DNA of 64,000 bases from Streptomyces sp. Tu 3180 (GCF_009852415.1 NZ_WOXS01000002.1:1488001-1552000), one strand, 5' to 3'; shown: positions 1 through 8,777, counted from the first letter of the stretch. The notes: generated by a model from the sequence alone, not told the origin. Numbers and translations are program-made.

Positions 1-26
1 GATCGGCACTTGGACTCCGCTACCTC

Positions 27-902
27 ATGTCTTGGTTTGAATCCCTCATCCTCGGACTCGTCCAGGGGCTGACCGAGTTCCTCCCCGTCTCCTCCAGCGC
101 GCACCTGCGGCTGACCGCGGCCTTCTCCGGCTGGGAGGACCCGGGCGCGGCCTTCACCGCGATCACCCAGATCGGCACCGAGACCGCGGTGCTGATCTAC
201 TTCCGCAAGGACATCGGGCGGATCCTGTCGGCCTGGACGCGCTCGCTGACGAACAAGGAGATGCGCCGGGACCACGACGCGCGCATGGGCTGGCTCGTCA
301 TCGTCGGCTCGATCCCGATCGGCGTGCTCGGGGTGACGCTCAAGGACCAGATCGAGGGCCCGTTCCGCGATCTGCGGATCACCGCGGCGATGCTGATCGG
401 CATGGGCATCGTGCTCGGCGTCGCCGACCGCCTCGCGGCACGGGACGAGAGCGGCGGCCGGCACCGCGCGGCCAAGCAGCGCAAGCAGCTCGAGGACCTG
501 AGCGTCAAGGACGGCCTCATCTACGGCGTCTGCCAGGCCATGGCCCTCATCCCGGGCGTCTCCCGCTCCGGCGCCACCATCAGCGGCGGCCTGTTCATGG
601 GGTACCGGCGCGAGGCCGCGGCCCGCTACTCCTTCCTGCTCGCCATCCCCGCGGTGCTGGCCTCCGGCCTGTTCGAACTCAAGGACGCCGCGGAGGGCGG
701 GCACGTCTCCTGGGGCCCGACGGCCTTCGCGACGGTCATCGCCTTCGCGGTCGGCTACGCCGTGATCGCCTGGTTCATGAAGTTCATCTCGACCAGGAGC
801 TTCATGCCGTTCGTCTGGTACCGCATCGTCCTGGGAATCGTCATCATCGTGCTGGTCGGCGCGGGTGTGCTGAGCCCCGACGCCGGCGAGCCGGCGCACT
901 GA
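27..902 (+). CDS. uppP: undecaprenyl-diphosphatase (UppP/BacA)
   Basis: Integral membrane enzyme of 291 aa that dephosphorylates undecaprenyl diphosphate so the lipid carrier can be reused in cell-wall synthesis; overproduction gives bacitracin resistance in other bacteria. Both family signatures are present: the N-terminal [18 protein letters not shown] stretch (about residues 10-27) with its catalytic Glu, and PGVSRSGAT in the second half (about residues 173-181) with the conserved Arg/Ser. Several hydrophobic segments fit the usual multi-span fold, and length matches the family. The ATG at 27 is the first start available in the window, so an upstream promoter cannot be judged. Confidence 0.96.
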   Translation: MSWFESLILGLVQGLTEFLPVSSSAHLRLTAAFSGWEDPGAAFTAITQIGTETAVLIYFRKDIGRILSAWTRSLTNKEMRRDHDARMGWLVIVGSIPIGVLGVTLKDQIEGPFRDLRITAAMLIGMGIVLGVADRLAARDESGGRHRAAKQRKQLEDLSVKDGLIYGVCQAMALIPGVSRSGATISGGLFMGYRREAAARYSFLLAIPAVLASGLFELKDAAEGGHVSWGPTAFATVIAFAVGYAVIAWFMKFISTRSFMPFVWYRIVLGIVIIVLVGAGVLSPDAGEPAH

Positions 903-958
903 CCGGGGCTCCCGCCGGGCGCGTGGCCGTCCGGTAGCGCACTGTCAGTGTCTGGCCC

Positions 959-964
959 TAGGCT
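959..964 (+). promoter_or_regulatory. -10-like TAGGCT for a leaderless start at 972
   Basis: TAGGCT lies exactly 7 nt before the ATG at 972, so transcription would begin at or next to the start codon. No Shine-Dalgarno sequence precedes the ATG. The -35 is weak. Inference from spacing only. Confidence 0.4.
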
Positions 965-971
965 TGTCCGC

Positions 972-1151
972 ATGTCCCCCGATTTAACGACCCCTGGTTC
1001 CGTGCGGTCCGCCGCCGAGGTCAACGAGCAGATCCGCGCGCTGTGGCTGCGGGCGGGCGGCTCCCTCTCGGCCCAGGAGCGCGAGGAGTACGAGATGCTG
1101 GTGGTCGAGTGGGCGGCGGCGGTCCGCGGCGAGGTCGTCGAAGCGGCCTGA
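972..1151 (+). CDS. small conserved-looking protein, unknown function
   Basis: A 59-aa acidic, helical-looking protein with no family I recognise. The ATG at 972 is preferred over an in-frame GTG at 948 because a TAGGCT hexamer sits 7 nt upstream, as expected for a leaderless transcript. Third positions are strongly GC-rich, which supports coding. It stands alone between uppP and a converging SDR gene. No membrane segment or metal motif is visible. Confidence 0.6.
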   Translation: MSPDLTTPGSVRSAAEVNEQIRALWLRAGGSLSAQEREEYEMLVVEWAAAVRGEVVEAA

Positions 1152-1175
1152 CCCGCCCGCCCCGGGCGGCGCGCC

Positions 1176-1916
1176 TCAGCGTCCGCCCGCCACCCGCAGC
1201 ACCGCCCCCGTGGTGTACGAGGCGTCCGGCGACATCAGCCACGCCACGGCCGCCGCGACCTCCTCCGCCCGCCCCGCACGCCGCAGCGGAACCGTCGGCG
1301 CCATCCGCCGGGCCCGGTCCGGGGCGCCCATGGCGGCGTGCATGTCCGTGTCGATCAGGCCCGGAGCGACCGCGTTGACGCGGATGCCGTCCGGGCCGAG
1401 CTCCTTGGCCAGCCCCAGCGTCAGCGTGTCCACCGCGGCCTTGGTCGCCGCGTAGTGCACGTACTCGTCCGGGCTTCCCAGCGTCGCGGCACCGGACGAG
1501 ATGTTCACGATCACCCCCTCGCCCCGGGGCGTCATGAGCCGCGCGGCCCGCCGCGCGCACAGCAGCGGCCCCATGAGGTTGACGTCCACGACCCGGCGCA
1601 GGGTCGCGGTGTCGGCCTCGGCGAACCGCCCCAGCGGCCCGGTCACCGCCGCGTTGTTCACCAGCCCCGTCACCGGGCCCAGCTCCCGCTCCGCCACCTC
1701 GAAGAGCCGGTCGACGTCCGCCTCGGCCGAGGTGTCCCCCCGCACCGTCACGGCACGGGCCCCCGCCGCCCGCACCCCCTCCGCCACCGCCTCGGCGGCG
1801 GCGGAGTCCCGGAGGTACCCCACCGCCACGTCGTGTCCCTCCGCCGCGAGCCGCAGGCAGATCGCGGCGCCGATCCCCCGGCTGCCGCCGGTGACCACGG
1901 TGACGAGACGCTTCAT
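1176..1916 (-). CDS. SDR-family oxidoreductase
   Basis: Classical short-chain dehydrogenase/reductase of 246 aa, probably NAD(P)-dependent. It has the TGGSRGIG nucleotide-binding motif near residues 9-16, the NNA motif near 87-89, and the catalytic Tyr155/Lys159 pair (YAATK). The ATG at 1916 has a good ribosome site (GGGAGGA). A longer frame reading upstream of it looks non-coding. It is downstream of the DUF4291 gene on the same strand, 47 nt away, and may be cotranscribed. Substrate cannot be told from sequence; FabG-like reductases and sugar/steroid SDRs all look like this. Confidence 0.9.
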   Translation of the reverse strand: MKRLVTVVTGGSRGIGAAICLRLAAEGHDVAVGYLRDSAAAEAVAEGVRAAGARAVTVRGDTSAEADVDRLFEVAERELGPVTGLVNNAAVTGPLGRFAEADTATLRRVVDVNLMGPLLCARRAARLMTPRGEGVIVNISSGAATLGSPDEYVHYAATKAAVDTLTLGLAKELGPDGIRVNAVAPGLIDTDMHAAMGAPDRARRMAPTVPLRRAGRAEEVAAAVAWLMSPDASYTTGAVLRVAGGR

Positions 1917-1963
1917 GAGTTCCTCCCGGTGAAAGGTCCGAGCCGAAGATCCCTGAGGGGGTT

Positions 1964-2575
1964 CTAGGCTCGCAGACGGGCGAGGACGTCGTCGTCCAGG
2001 GGGTACGGCCGCTCCTCGGGCAGGAGCCCGGCCGCCCGCTCCGTCTCCCCCGCGCGCACCAGCCCCCGGATCTCCGTGGCGAGCGGCGTCACGTCCTCGA
2101 TGCCCACGATCCACTCGTCGGCGTACCGGGCGGCCGCCTCCCCCGCGAGCCCCAGTTGGAGCGAGCGGTACGGCAGCGGGCCGAGGTGCAGGTCCCGCTC
2201 CGGGTCCCACTGCACCCGCGCGGGCGCCTGCCGCAGCTCCCGCTTCCAGGCGGCCGCGTCACCGTGCAGGACGGGGACGTGGTGCGACAGGCACGCGTTC
2301 CGCAGGGCCCGGACGAACCCCTCGCGGCTGATCTCCACGGCCAGCACGGTCTCCTGGTCCTTCTTCGTGCCCCAGCCGCAGCGGTACATCATCCACAGGA
2401 AGGACGGCTTGATCCAGGTCATGCGCTCCCGGCTCCAGGACGGCGGGAAACGGCCGTCGCGCGCCGCGGCGCGGCCGATCTTCGGGCGGTATGCCTGGTA
2501 GACGGTGAGGGTGGACTCGGTGTGGTGGGCACGCACCTCGAACCTGGGGCGGGTGCCGGCCGGCTGATCGTTCAC
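1964..2575 (-). CDS. DUF4291 family protein
   Basis: A 203-aa soluble protein that I recognise as DUF4291: the N-terminal half has the Y-x-A-Y-RP and MTWIKPSFLWMMYR region that characterises the family (about residues 30-70). The biochemical role of the family is not established. GTG start at 2575. It precedes the SDR gene on the same strand. Confidence 0.8.
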   Translation of the reverse strand: MNDQPAGTRPRFEVRAHHTESTLTVYQAYRPKIGRAAARDGRFPPSWSRERMTWIKPSFLWMMYRCGWGTKKDQETVLAVEISREGFVRALRNACLSHHVPVLHGDAAAWKRELRQAPARVQWDPERDLHLGPLPYRSLQLGLAGEAAARYADEWIVGIEDVTPLATEIRGLVRAGETERAAGLLPEERPYPLDDDVLARLRA

Positions 2576-2649
2576 GGCGTACAGCCTCGGCCCCAGCGGC
2601 GTCGGGAGCCAGCGAATATCCGCGCACGCCCCTTGGCTCCGCCCGCCGC

Positions 2650-3153
2650 ATGTCCAAGACTGAACCGATGACGCAGCGTGCGGAGCTCGCGGCCGTGAGG
2701 GACCGGCTGGCCGTCGACGGGCTCGTCACCGAGTACGCGGTGGCCGTGGACGACGGTGACTGGGAGGCGTACCGGGGGCTGTTCACGGCACAGGGGCGGG
2801 CGGACTACCGCTCGGCCGGCGGGATCGAGGGGAGCGCCCGGACGGTGGCCGGATGGCTCGCGGAGAACCTGGGGAGGTTCCCCGTGCGGCAGCACCTGAT
2901 CGTCAACCGGAGGGTGCGGTTCGGCGTCTGGGAGCAGGACACCGGCGACACGGCGCAGGTGCGGGCCGACTACGTGAGCCCGCTGGGCCGCCCCGGGCGG
3001 GACGGCGGGTCCGCCGCGCCGGACCTCGTGTGCGGCGGCCGGTACGCGTTCACCGTGCTGCGCACGGACGACGGCTGGCGGCTGAGCGAGGTGGTCGTGC
3101 GGGAGAAGTGGCGCCGCCTTCCCGCCCCGCGGACGGATCCTGTGATCGACTGA
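2650..3153 (+). CDS. SnoaL-like/NTF2-fold protein
   Basis: A 167-aa protein of the NTF2-like superfamily, SnoaL-type: an N-terminal helix (RDRLAVDGLVTEYAVAVDDGDW), a RAxYR-like core and a C-terminal strand ending GWRLSEVVV. Members include polyketide cyclases, hydratases and many small-molecule-binding proteins of unknown role; catalysis cannot be assigned. An alternative ATG at 2668 (MTQRAEL) lies 6 nt after an AAGACT hexamer and could be a leaderless start, which would remove six residues. Confidence 0.75.
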   Translation: MSKTEPMTQRAELAAVRDRLAVDGLVTEYAVAVDDGDWEAYRGLFTAQGRADYRSAGGIEGSARTVAGWLAENLGRFPVRQHLIVNRRVRFGVWEQDTGDTAQVRADYVSPLGRPGRDGGSAAPDLVCGGRYAFTVLRTDDGWRLSEVVVREKWRRLPAPRTDPVID

Positions 3154-3221
3154 CCCGGCGCGCACTGTCCCGGATCACCTCCGGGACGCACACTGGGGAC
3201 AGCACGGGGTAGGGAGGGCCC

Positions 3222-4787
3222 ATGAAGACGCTCGGCCACCGGCTCACCTCCCCGTGGCGGCGCTCGGCCGTCGCCGCGGTCACGGGTGCCCTGCCCGTCC
3301 TGGCCTTTCCCGCCCCGTCCCTGTGGTGGTTCGCCTACGTCGCCCTGGTCCCCTGGATCCTGCTGGCCCGCGCCGCACCGACGGGGAGTCGGGCGGCCCG
3401 CGACGGCTGGTGGGGCGGGTTCGGCTTCATGCTGGCCATGCACCACTGGCTGCTGCCGAACCTGCACGTGTTCACGTTCGTCATCGCCGCCCTGCTCGGC
3501 GCGCTGTGGGCGCCGTGGGGCTGGCTGGTGCGCCGCCTGCTCGGCGGGGTTCCGTCGCGGGGCCGGGTCCTGGCGGCGCTCGTCGTGCTGCCGTCGGGCT
3601 GGCTGGCCGTGGAACTCGTCCGCTCCTGGGAGGGGCTCGGCGGCCCGTGGGGCGTGCTCGGCGCGAGCCAGTGGCAGGTGGAGGCGGCGCTGCGGCTGGC
3701 GTCGGTCGGCGGCGTGTGGCTGCTCAGCTTCCTGGTGGTGGCGCTGAACGTCGCCGTGGCGGTGCTGGTCGCGGTGCGGCGGGCCCGCGTGCCCGCCGTG
3801 GCGGGGCTGGTCGCGGCGGCCGCCGCGACCAGCGCCGCGTGGGTGTGGTCGCCCCGGCCGGACACCGGCGACCGGGTCAGGATCGCGGTCGTGCAGCCGG
3901 GCGTCGTCTCCGGGCGCGACAGCCCCGACCGCCGGTTCGACCTCGAGGAGCGGCTCACCCGTGAACTCGTCGGCCAGGACGTCGCCCTGGTCGTCTGGGG
4001 CGAGAGCAGCGTCGGCTTCGACCTCGGGGACCGGCCCGACCTCGCGCGGCGGCTCGCGGCCCTGTCCCGCGAGACGGGCGCCGGGATCCTGGTCAACGTG
4101 GACGCCCGGCGCTCCGACCGGCCCGGCATCCACAAGAGCTCGGTGCTGGTCGGCCCGGACGGTCCGACCGGTGACCGGTACGACAAGATGCGGCTGGTCC
4201 CGTTCGGCGAGTACGTCCCGGCCCGTTCCCTGCTGGGCTGGGCGACCTCCGTCGGCGAGGCGGCCGGCGAGGACCGCAGGCGCGGCTCGCGGCAGGTGGT
4301 GATGGACGCGGGGAACGGGCCGCGGATCGGCCCGATGGTGTGCTTCGAGAGCGCGTTCCCCGACATGAGCCGGCACCTCGCCGAGGACGGCGCCGACGTC
4401 CTGATCGCCCAGTCGTCCACCTCGACGTTCCAGCAGAGCTGGGCTCCCGGGCAGCACGCCACGCTCGCCGCGCTGCGGGCCGCCGAGACCGGCCGTCCGA
4501 TGGTGCACGCGACCCTGACGGGCGTCTCCGCCGTGTACGGACCGGGAGGGGAGCGCGTCGGCCCGTGGCTCGGCACGGACACCGGCGCCGCGCAGGTGTA
4601 CGAGGTCCCGCTGGCGCACGGCACCACGCCCTACGTCCGCCTCGGCGACTGGCCGCTGCACGCCGCGCTGCCGGTCCTGGCCGCCTGGGCCGTCATCGAG
4701 GCGGTGCGCCTCAGGCGGGGCGCTCGTGGACCGCGCGTACCACCCGCTCGCACAGCTCATGGGTCGCCAGCGCGTCCCGGGCGCTGA
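3222..4787 (+). CDS. lnt: apolipoprotein N-acyltransferase
   Basis: Lnt-type enzyme of 521 aa that N-acylates the lipid-modified N-terminal Cys of lipoproteins at the membrane. The N-terminal 200 residues are membrane spans; the C-terminal nitrilase/CN-hydrolase domain shows the Glu (WGESS, about residue 260), Lys (YDKMRL, about 320) and Cys (VCFES, about 373) catalytic triad plus the PFGEYVP motif. A GGGAGGG ribosome site precedes the ATG. Its 3' end overlaps the converging oxidoreductase gene by 77 bp. Streptomycetes often carry two lnt paralogues, so which one this is cannot be decided. Confidence 0.93.
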   Translation: MKTLGHRLTSPWRRSAVAAVTGALPVLAFPAPSLWWFAYVALVPWILLARAAPTGSRAARDGWWGGFGFMLAMHHWLLPNLHVFTFVIAALLGALWAPWGWLVRRLLGGVPSRGRVLAALVVLPSGWLAVELVRSWEGLGGPWGVLGASQWQVEAALRLASVGGVWLLSFLVVALNVAVAVLVAVRRARVPAVAGLVAAAAATSAAWVWSPRPDTGDRVRIAVVQPGVVSGRDSPDRRFDLEERLTRELVGQDVALVVWGESSVGFDLGDRPDLARRLAALSRETGAGILVNVDARRSDRPGIHKSSVLVGPDGPTGDRYDKMRLVPFGEYVPARSLLGWATSVGEAAGEDRRRGSRQVVMDAGNGPRIGPMVCFESAFPDMSRHLAEDGADVLIAQSSTSTFQQSWAPGQHATLAALRAAETGRPMVHATLTGVSAVYGPGGERVGPWLGTDTGAAQVYEVPLAHGTTPYVRLGDWPLHAALPVLAAWAVIEAVRLRRGARGPRVPPARTAHGSPARPGR

Positions 4788-5616
4788 GCACCTCGCCCGC
4801 GCGCACCGCGTCCAGGAAGGCGAGCACCGCCTGCTCGATGCCGCGCTGGCGGGACACCGGCACCCAGTCGCCGCGCCGGCGCACGGTCGGCTGTCCCTTG
4901 TGGTCGATCACCTCGGCGAGGTTGACCACCTGGCGCTTGGTGTCCTGCCCGGAGACCTCGAGGATCTCCTCGGCCGATCCGCTGAGCCGGTTCATCACGC
5001 CGAGCGCGGTGAAGCCCTCCCCGGCGAGCTGGAGCACCACGTGGTGCAGCAGTCCGCCCTCGGTGCGGGCGCGCACGGTCACGTCGTCGACCGGGCCGGG
5101 CACCAGGAAGCGCAGGGTGTCGACGACGTGGATGAAGTCGTCGAGGATCATCGTGCGCGGCTCCTCCGGCAGTCCGACCCGGTTCTTCTGCATCAGGATC
5201 AGTTCGCGCGGATGGTCGGCGCACTGGGCGTAGGCCGGGGCGAAGCGCCGGTTGAAGCCGACGGCGAGGCTCGTGCCGCGCTCCTCGGCGAGCTCCACGA
5301 GCCGCGTGGAGTCGTCGAGTGCGTAGGCGAGCGGCTTGTCGACGTACGTCGGTACGCCCGCCTCGAGGAGACGCGTCACGATCTCCGGGTGGACCTGCGT
5401 CGGCGCGTGCACGAAGGCCGCGTCGAGGTCCTGGGCGAGCAGCGCGGAGAGGTCCGCGTGGCGCCGCCCGGCCGGGAGGTGCAGGCTGTCGGCGACCCGC
5501 TCGAGCGTGGCGGGGGTGCGGGTCTGCAGGTGCAGTTCCACCCCGGGCTGCACGGCGAGCACCGGGAGGTAGGCCTTCTGCGCGATGTCACCGAGTCCGA
5601 TGCAGCCGACCTTCAC
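4711..5616 (-). CDS. Gfo/Idh/MocA family oxidoreductase
   Basis: NAD(P)-dependent oxidoreductase of 301 aa. It opens with the Rossmann motif GCIGLGDIAQKAYLP and has the family's EKP-like KPLAYAL strand near residue 95, followed by the C-terminal alpha/beta substrate domain. GTG at 5616 is chosen because GAGGAG lies 8 nt upstream; the longer frame upstream looks non-coding. The likely substrate is a sugar or inositol derivative but nothing nearby specifies one. It runs convergently into lnt, overlapping its end by 77 bp. Confidence 0.88.
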   Translation of the reverse strand: MKVGCIGLGDIAQKAYLPVLAVQPGVELHLQTRTPATLERVADSLHLPAGRRHADLSALLAQDLDAAFVHAPTQVHPEIVTRLLEAGVPTYVDKPLAYALDDSTRLVELAEERGTSLAVGFNRRFAPAYAQCADHPRELILMQKNRVGLPEEPRTMILDDFIHVVDTLRFLVPGPVDDVTVRARTEGGLLHHVVLQLAGEGFTALGVMNRLSGSAEEILEVSGQDTKRQVVNLAEVIDHKGQPTVRRRGDWVPVSRQRGIEQAVLAFLDAVRAGEVLSARDALATHELCERVVRAVHERPA

Positions 5617-5629
5617 GGGGTGTTCTCCT

Positions 5630-6853
5630 CTAGCCCTTGCCTGCCGTGGTCTGCGAGCATACGGCCTCCCCGCTGCCGCCCTCACTCGAGCGGGTGGTGC
5701 CCCCGGGCGGTCGCCAGTCGGCGATGCCGTCGAATCCCCGCAGGAACAGCCCCGGAGCGGCCTTCGACAGCGCGACGAGGGCGCTGTCGCGTACGGCGGT
5801 GCCCACGCGGCCGGTCATCAGGTTGACGCGTGCCACCTGCACGGCCCGGCGGGCGATCGCGGTGGTGCGGGGCAGCCGGACCGCTGTGTAACCGGGCAGG
5901 TCGTCGAGGTGGTGGGCGAGGGTGACCGCGTCCTCGACGGCCTGGTTGCCGCCCTGTCCGAGGGTCGGCGGCATGGCGTGCGCGGCGTCGCCGACCAGGG
6001 CCACCCGGCCGCGGTGGTAGGCGGGCAGCGGCTCGGCGATGTGGTGGACGTCGTGGCGGAGCACGTCCTCGGGGCGGGTGGCGGCCAGGACCTCGGGCAC
6101 CGGGGTGTGCCAGTCGCCGTAGAGCCGCAGCAGTTCGGCGCGCTCGTCGTCCGGGGCGTGCTCCCCCGCGGGGGCGACGGCGGCGGCGTAGGCGTAGACC
6201 CTGCCGTCCTTGAGCGGGTGCGTGCCCCAGATGCGGCCCCGGCCCCAGGTCTCGTGCGAGGCGAACTCCACCCCGGGGAGCGGGATCACCACCCGCCAGG
6301 TGGTGAACCCGGAGTACACCGCCCCGGGGTGCTGGGGGAAGAGCGCGCGGCGCACGGCGGAGCGGATGCCGTCGGCGGCCACCACCAGGTCGGCCTCCAG
6401 GTCGCCGCCGGGGGTGGCGACACGGGCCGGCCGGCCGGGGTCGCCCGCGGCACCGGGGTCCAGGAGACGGGCGTCGGTGGCCGTGCGGACGGCGTCGGAC
6501 GGCAGCCGCGCGGCGAGGTGGCCGACGAGGGTGGCGCGGTGGAGCAGGACGAGGGGTCCCCCGAAACGCTCGGCCGCGACGGCGGCACTGGTCCGCGACA
6601 GCCACCGTCCACCGGGCGCGCGCAGACCTCCGTCGCCCTGCCACGCCGACAGGGCGCGGATGTCGTCACCGAGTCCGATGACGTCCAGCCCGCGCAGCGC
6701 GTTCGGGGACAGGGAGATGGCCGCGCCGACCGGTTCCAGGGAGCCGGCGCGCTCCAGCACCGTGACGCGGACACCGCGCCGGTGCAGGGCGACCGCGGCC
6801 GTCAGGCCGCCGATTCCGCCGCCGATCACGATGGCCCGCTGCACCCGTGTCAT
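5630..6853 (-). CDS. FAD-dependent aromatic monooxygenase
   Basis: Single-component flavoprotein hydroxylase of the UbiH/PHBH family, 407 aa. It has the N-terminal GGGIGGLTAA dinucleotide motif with the ERA strand end, the mid-protein DG motif (VVAADGIRS) and the FAD-ribityl motif GDAAHAMPPTLGQGGNQAVED. It is divergent from a TetR gene, with two matching operators between them, so the TetR protein very probably controls it. The C-terminal tail after DWRPP is encoded by a copy of a dispersed repeat (5665-5710), so the last 25 or so residues are probably acquired. Substrate unknown, probably a hydrophobic aromatic or a quinone. Confidence 0.9.
   Translation of the reverse strand: MTRVQRAIVIGGGIGGLTAAVALHRRGVRVTVLERAGSLEPVGAAISLSPNALRGLDVIGLGDDIRALSAWQGDGGLRAPGGRWLSRTSAAVAAERFGGPLVLLHRATLVGHLAARLPSDAVRTATDARLLDPGAAGDPGRPARVATPGGDLEADLVVAADGIRSAVRRALFPQHPGAVYSGFTTWRVVIPLPGVEFASHETWGRGRIWGTHPLKDGRVYAYAAAVAPAGEHAPDDERAELLRLYGDWHTPVPEVLAATRPEDVLRHDVHHIAEPLPAYHRGRVALVGDAAHAMPPTLGQGGNQAVEDAVTLAHHLDDLPGYTAVRLPRTTAIARRAVQVARVNLMTGRVGTAVRDSALVALSKAAPGLFLRGFDGIADWRPPGGTTRSSEGGSGEAVCSQTTAGKG
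5665..5710. repeat. dispersed repeat, copy A
   Basis: About 46 bp that closely match 15812-15859: both begin CCTCCCCG, share CTCGAGCGGG in the middle and end GGTGCCCCCG. This copy forms the 3' end of the flavin monooxygenase gene (minus strand) and encodes its GGTTRSSEGG tail. Similar CTCGAG-centred elements are, from memory, abundant in streptomycete genomes. Confidence 0.7.
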
Positions 6854-6873
6854 GGCTCCTCCTCGGATCGTTG

Positions 6874-6920
6874 ACTACATCTGTAGTGAACCTTCGGCTC
6901 CAACGTACTACAGACGTAGT
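6874..6920. promoter_or_regulatory. paired TetR operators (ACTACA-NN-TGTAGT type)
   Basis: Two 14-bp dyads, ACTACATCTGTAGT at 6874-6887 and ACTACAGACGTAGT at 6907-6920, lie in the 88-bp divergent gap between the monooxygenase and tetR genes. Their starts are 33 bp apart, about three helical turns, so two dimers would bind the same DNA face. The second lies just upstream of the TAGGTT (6929-6934) that would serve tetR. Confidence 0.85.
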
Positions 6921-6941
6921 GCGGCGGGTAGGTTGGCCTCC

Positions 6942-7547
6942 ATGTCCGTCCCCACCGCAGGCGCCTCCCGCGCCGACCTCGTCGCCGACGCCGCCCTCGC
7001 CCTGCTCGCCGAACGCGGAATGCGCGGGCTCACCCACCGGGCGGTCGACCAGGCGGCCGGACTCCCCCAGGGATCCACCTCGAACCTGGCGCGCACCCGC
7101 CAGGCGCTGCTGGAGCTGGCGGTGCGGCGGCTCGCCGAGCGGGAGGCGCGCGTCCTCGCGCTGCACGAGATGCCGGACCCGCGGGCCGGCGCCGGCTCCC
7201 TGGTGGACGCCCTGGCACGGGCCGCCCACCGCGCGCTGACCCGCAACCGCGAACTCACCCTCGCCCGTTACGAGCTGGCCCTGGAGGCCACCCGCCGCCC
7301 CGAACTGCGGGCGTACTTCGACGCGACCGGTGCCCGCTTCCGCGACCAGCTCACCGCACTGGTCACCGGGCTCGGCTCCACCGAGCCGGACCGGCACGCG
7401 CTGTCGCTGATCGCCTGGGCGGACGGGCTGATGTTCTCCTGCGTGGCCGGGTCCTTCAGCGCGCGCGTGCCGAGCCTCGCGGAGGTGCGCTCGGACCTGG
7501 GGGAGCTGCTGGCCGGAATGCTCGGCGGTCCCCGGGACGTCTGGTGA
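6942..7547 (+). CDS. TetR family transcriptional regulator
   Basis: Regulator of 201 aa with an N-terminal helix-turn-helix (about residues 25-50, reading LTHRAVDQAAGLPQGSTSN) and a C-terminal ligand domain of TetR_C type. It is divergent from the flavin monooxygenase, and two identical-type dyads sit in the shared promoter, so it most likely represses both genes until an aromatic ligand binds. ATG at 6942 is 7 nt after TAGGTT with no ribosome site, suggesting a leaderless transcript. Confidence 0.92.
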   Translation: MSVPTAGASRADLVADAALALLAERGMRGLTHRAVDQAAGLPQGSTSNLARTRQALLELAVRRLAEREARVLALHEMPDPRAGAGSLVDALARAAHRALTRNRELTLARYELALEATRRPELRAYFDATGARFRDQLTALVTGLGSTEPDRHALSLIAWADGLMFSCVAGSFSARVPSLAEVRSDLGELLAGMLGGPRDVW

Positions 7548-7577
7548 GCGGGGGCGGGAGCGGGTGAGGATGTCCGC

Positions 7578-8090
7578 ATGACGACCGAGCGCCGCGAACC
7601 CGACCGGAACGCCGACGAACGCACCATGCTGGAGGGCTGGCTCGACTACCACCGCCGCACCCTCGCCCTCAAGTGCGAGGGACTGACCGACGACCAGCTG
7701 CGCACCGCGTCGGTTCCCCCCTCGGAACTGTCCCTGATGGGGCTGGTGCGGCACATGGCGGAGGTGGAACGGTCCTGGTTCCGCAGGGTGCTCGCGGCCG
7801 AGGACGCCGGCCCGATCCACTACAGCGAGGCCGACCGGGACGGCGAGTTCCACCTCACCGCGGCGGACACCTGGCAGGAGGCGTACACCACCTGGCAGGC
7901 CGAGATCGACGCCGCCCGGCGCAACGCGGCCGGCTTCGCGCTGGACGACCTGTCCAAGGGCCGGGGCAGGGCCGACGACGAACCGTTCAGCCTGCGCTGG
8001 ATCTACACCCACATGATCGAGGAGTACGCGCGCCACAACGGCCACGCCGACCTGGTCCGCGAGCGGATCGACGGCGCCACCGGCGACTGA
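7578..8090 (+). CDS. DinB family protein (DUF664)
   Basis: A 170-aa four-helix-bundle protein of the DinB/DUF664 group. The LMGLVRHMAEVERSWFRR helix carries the first conserved metal-binding His, and HMIEEYARHNGHADLVRE near the C-terminus supplies the other two, the usual triad. Several relatives are mycothiol- or bacillithiol-dependent transferases, but many are uncharacterised. It begins 30 nt after tetR on the same strand and could be cotranscribed. Confidence 0.85.
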   Translation: MTTERREPDRNADERTMLEGWLDYHRRTLALKCEGLTDDQLRTASVPPSELSLMGLVRHMAEVERSWFRRVLAAEDAGPIHYSEADRDGEFHLTAADTWQEAYTTWQAEIDAARRNAAGFALDDLSKGRGRADDEPFSLRWIYTHMIEEYARHNGHADLVRERIDGATGD

Positions 8091-8203
8091 CGTCACCCAC
8101 GGCACGTCCACGACCCCCCGTACGGGGCCGGAGATCACCCGTGCGGGGCATGCTCCGCCTGTCCGCCCTCCCCCGGACGGCCCGAGCCAGCAAAGTGGCG
8201 CGG

Positions 8204-8674
8204 GTGCATCGAAAGACGACCACAGCAACGCTTGTGCTGACCGTGGCTGTCTCGGCCCTCTCCGGCTGCGTGACGGTCGAGCGTCCTGCCGTGCCCGGCC
8301 CGCCGGCGGCACCGCCCCGGCCGTCCGAGGCGCGTCCGGTCGTGCAGGCACCGGCGCGCGAGGCCCTGGAGATGGTCGGCCCGTCCCGGCCCACGAAGAC
8401 GCCGGGGACCCCGTCGCACCGCGCCGTCCTCCCGACCACCGCACCGGAGCGCAAGGCGCCGCCCGGCGACCGGAACGAGCGGGCCCGGCCGGCCCGGCCG
8501 CGGCCGAGGCCGTCCGGTCCCCCGCAACGGCCCCGGGCCCTCCCCGAGATCCCGGAGCCGGCGCGCCCTGCCGAGGGCGGCGGTGCGGATCCCTGCGCGC
8601 TGGGCAGGAAGTACGGCGGCTGGCGCCCGGGCAGCCCGGAGTCGACCATCTGCGAGAAGGCGTACGGAGGCTGA
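8204..8674 (+). CDS. small proline-rich lipoprotein
   Basis: A 156-aa predicted lipoprotein: positively charged start (VHRK), hydrophobic TATLVLTVAVSA, then lipobox LSGC at about residue 21. The middle is Pro/Arg-rich and disordered; the last 27 residues form a conserved-looking module with two Cys (DPCALGRKYGGW and STICEKAYGG) that probably pair by disulphide outside the cell. Function unknown. In-frame starts at 8141 (GTG, with GGAG 7 nt upstream) and 8150 would give a longer n-region and cannot be excluded. Confidence 0.65.
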   Translation: MHRKTTTATLVLTVAVSALSGCVTVERPAVPGPPAAPPRPSEARPVVQAPAREALEMVGPSRPTKTPGTPSHRAVLPTTAPERKAPPGDRNERARPARPRPRPSGPPQRPRALPEIPEPARPAEGGGADPCALGRKYGGWRPGSPESTICEKAYGG

Positions 8675-8687
8675 TCCGGCCGCCGTC

Positions 8688-8723
8688 GACGCCCCGCCGC
8701 CCCACCGGGGTGCCGGGGGCGTC
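8688..8723. terminator. hairpin between convergent genes
   Basis: GACGCCCC (8688-8695) pairs with GGGGCGTC (8716-8723), and the loop contains a second CCCC/GGGG pairing. It lies between the lipoprotein gene and the converging TPR-like gene. No U-tract, as is usual in Streptomyces. Confidence 0.55.
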
Positions 8724-8777
8724 GCCGCGCTCCCGCGCGCCGGACACCGCCGGGCGGACGGGGGTCGCCGGCGGACC

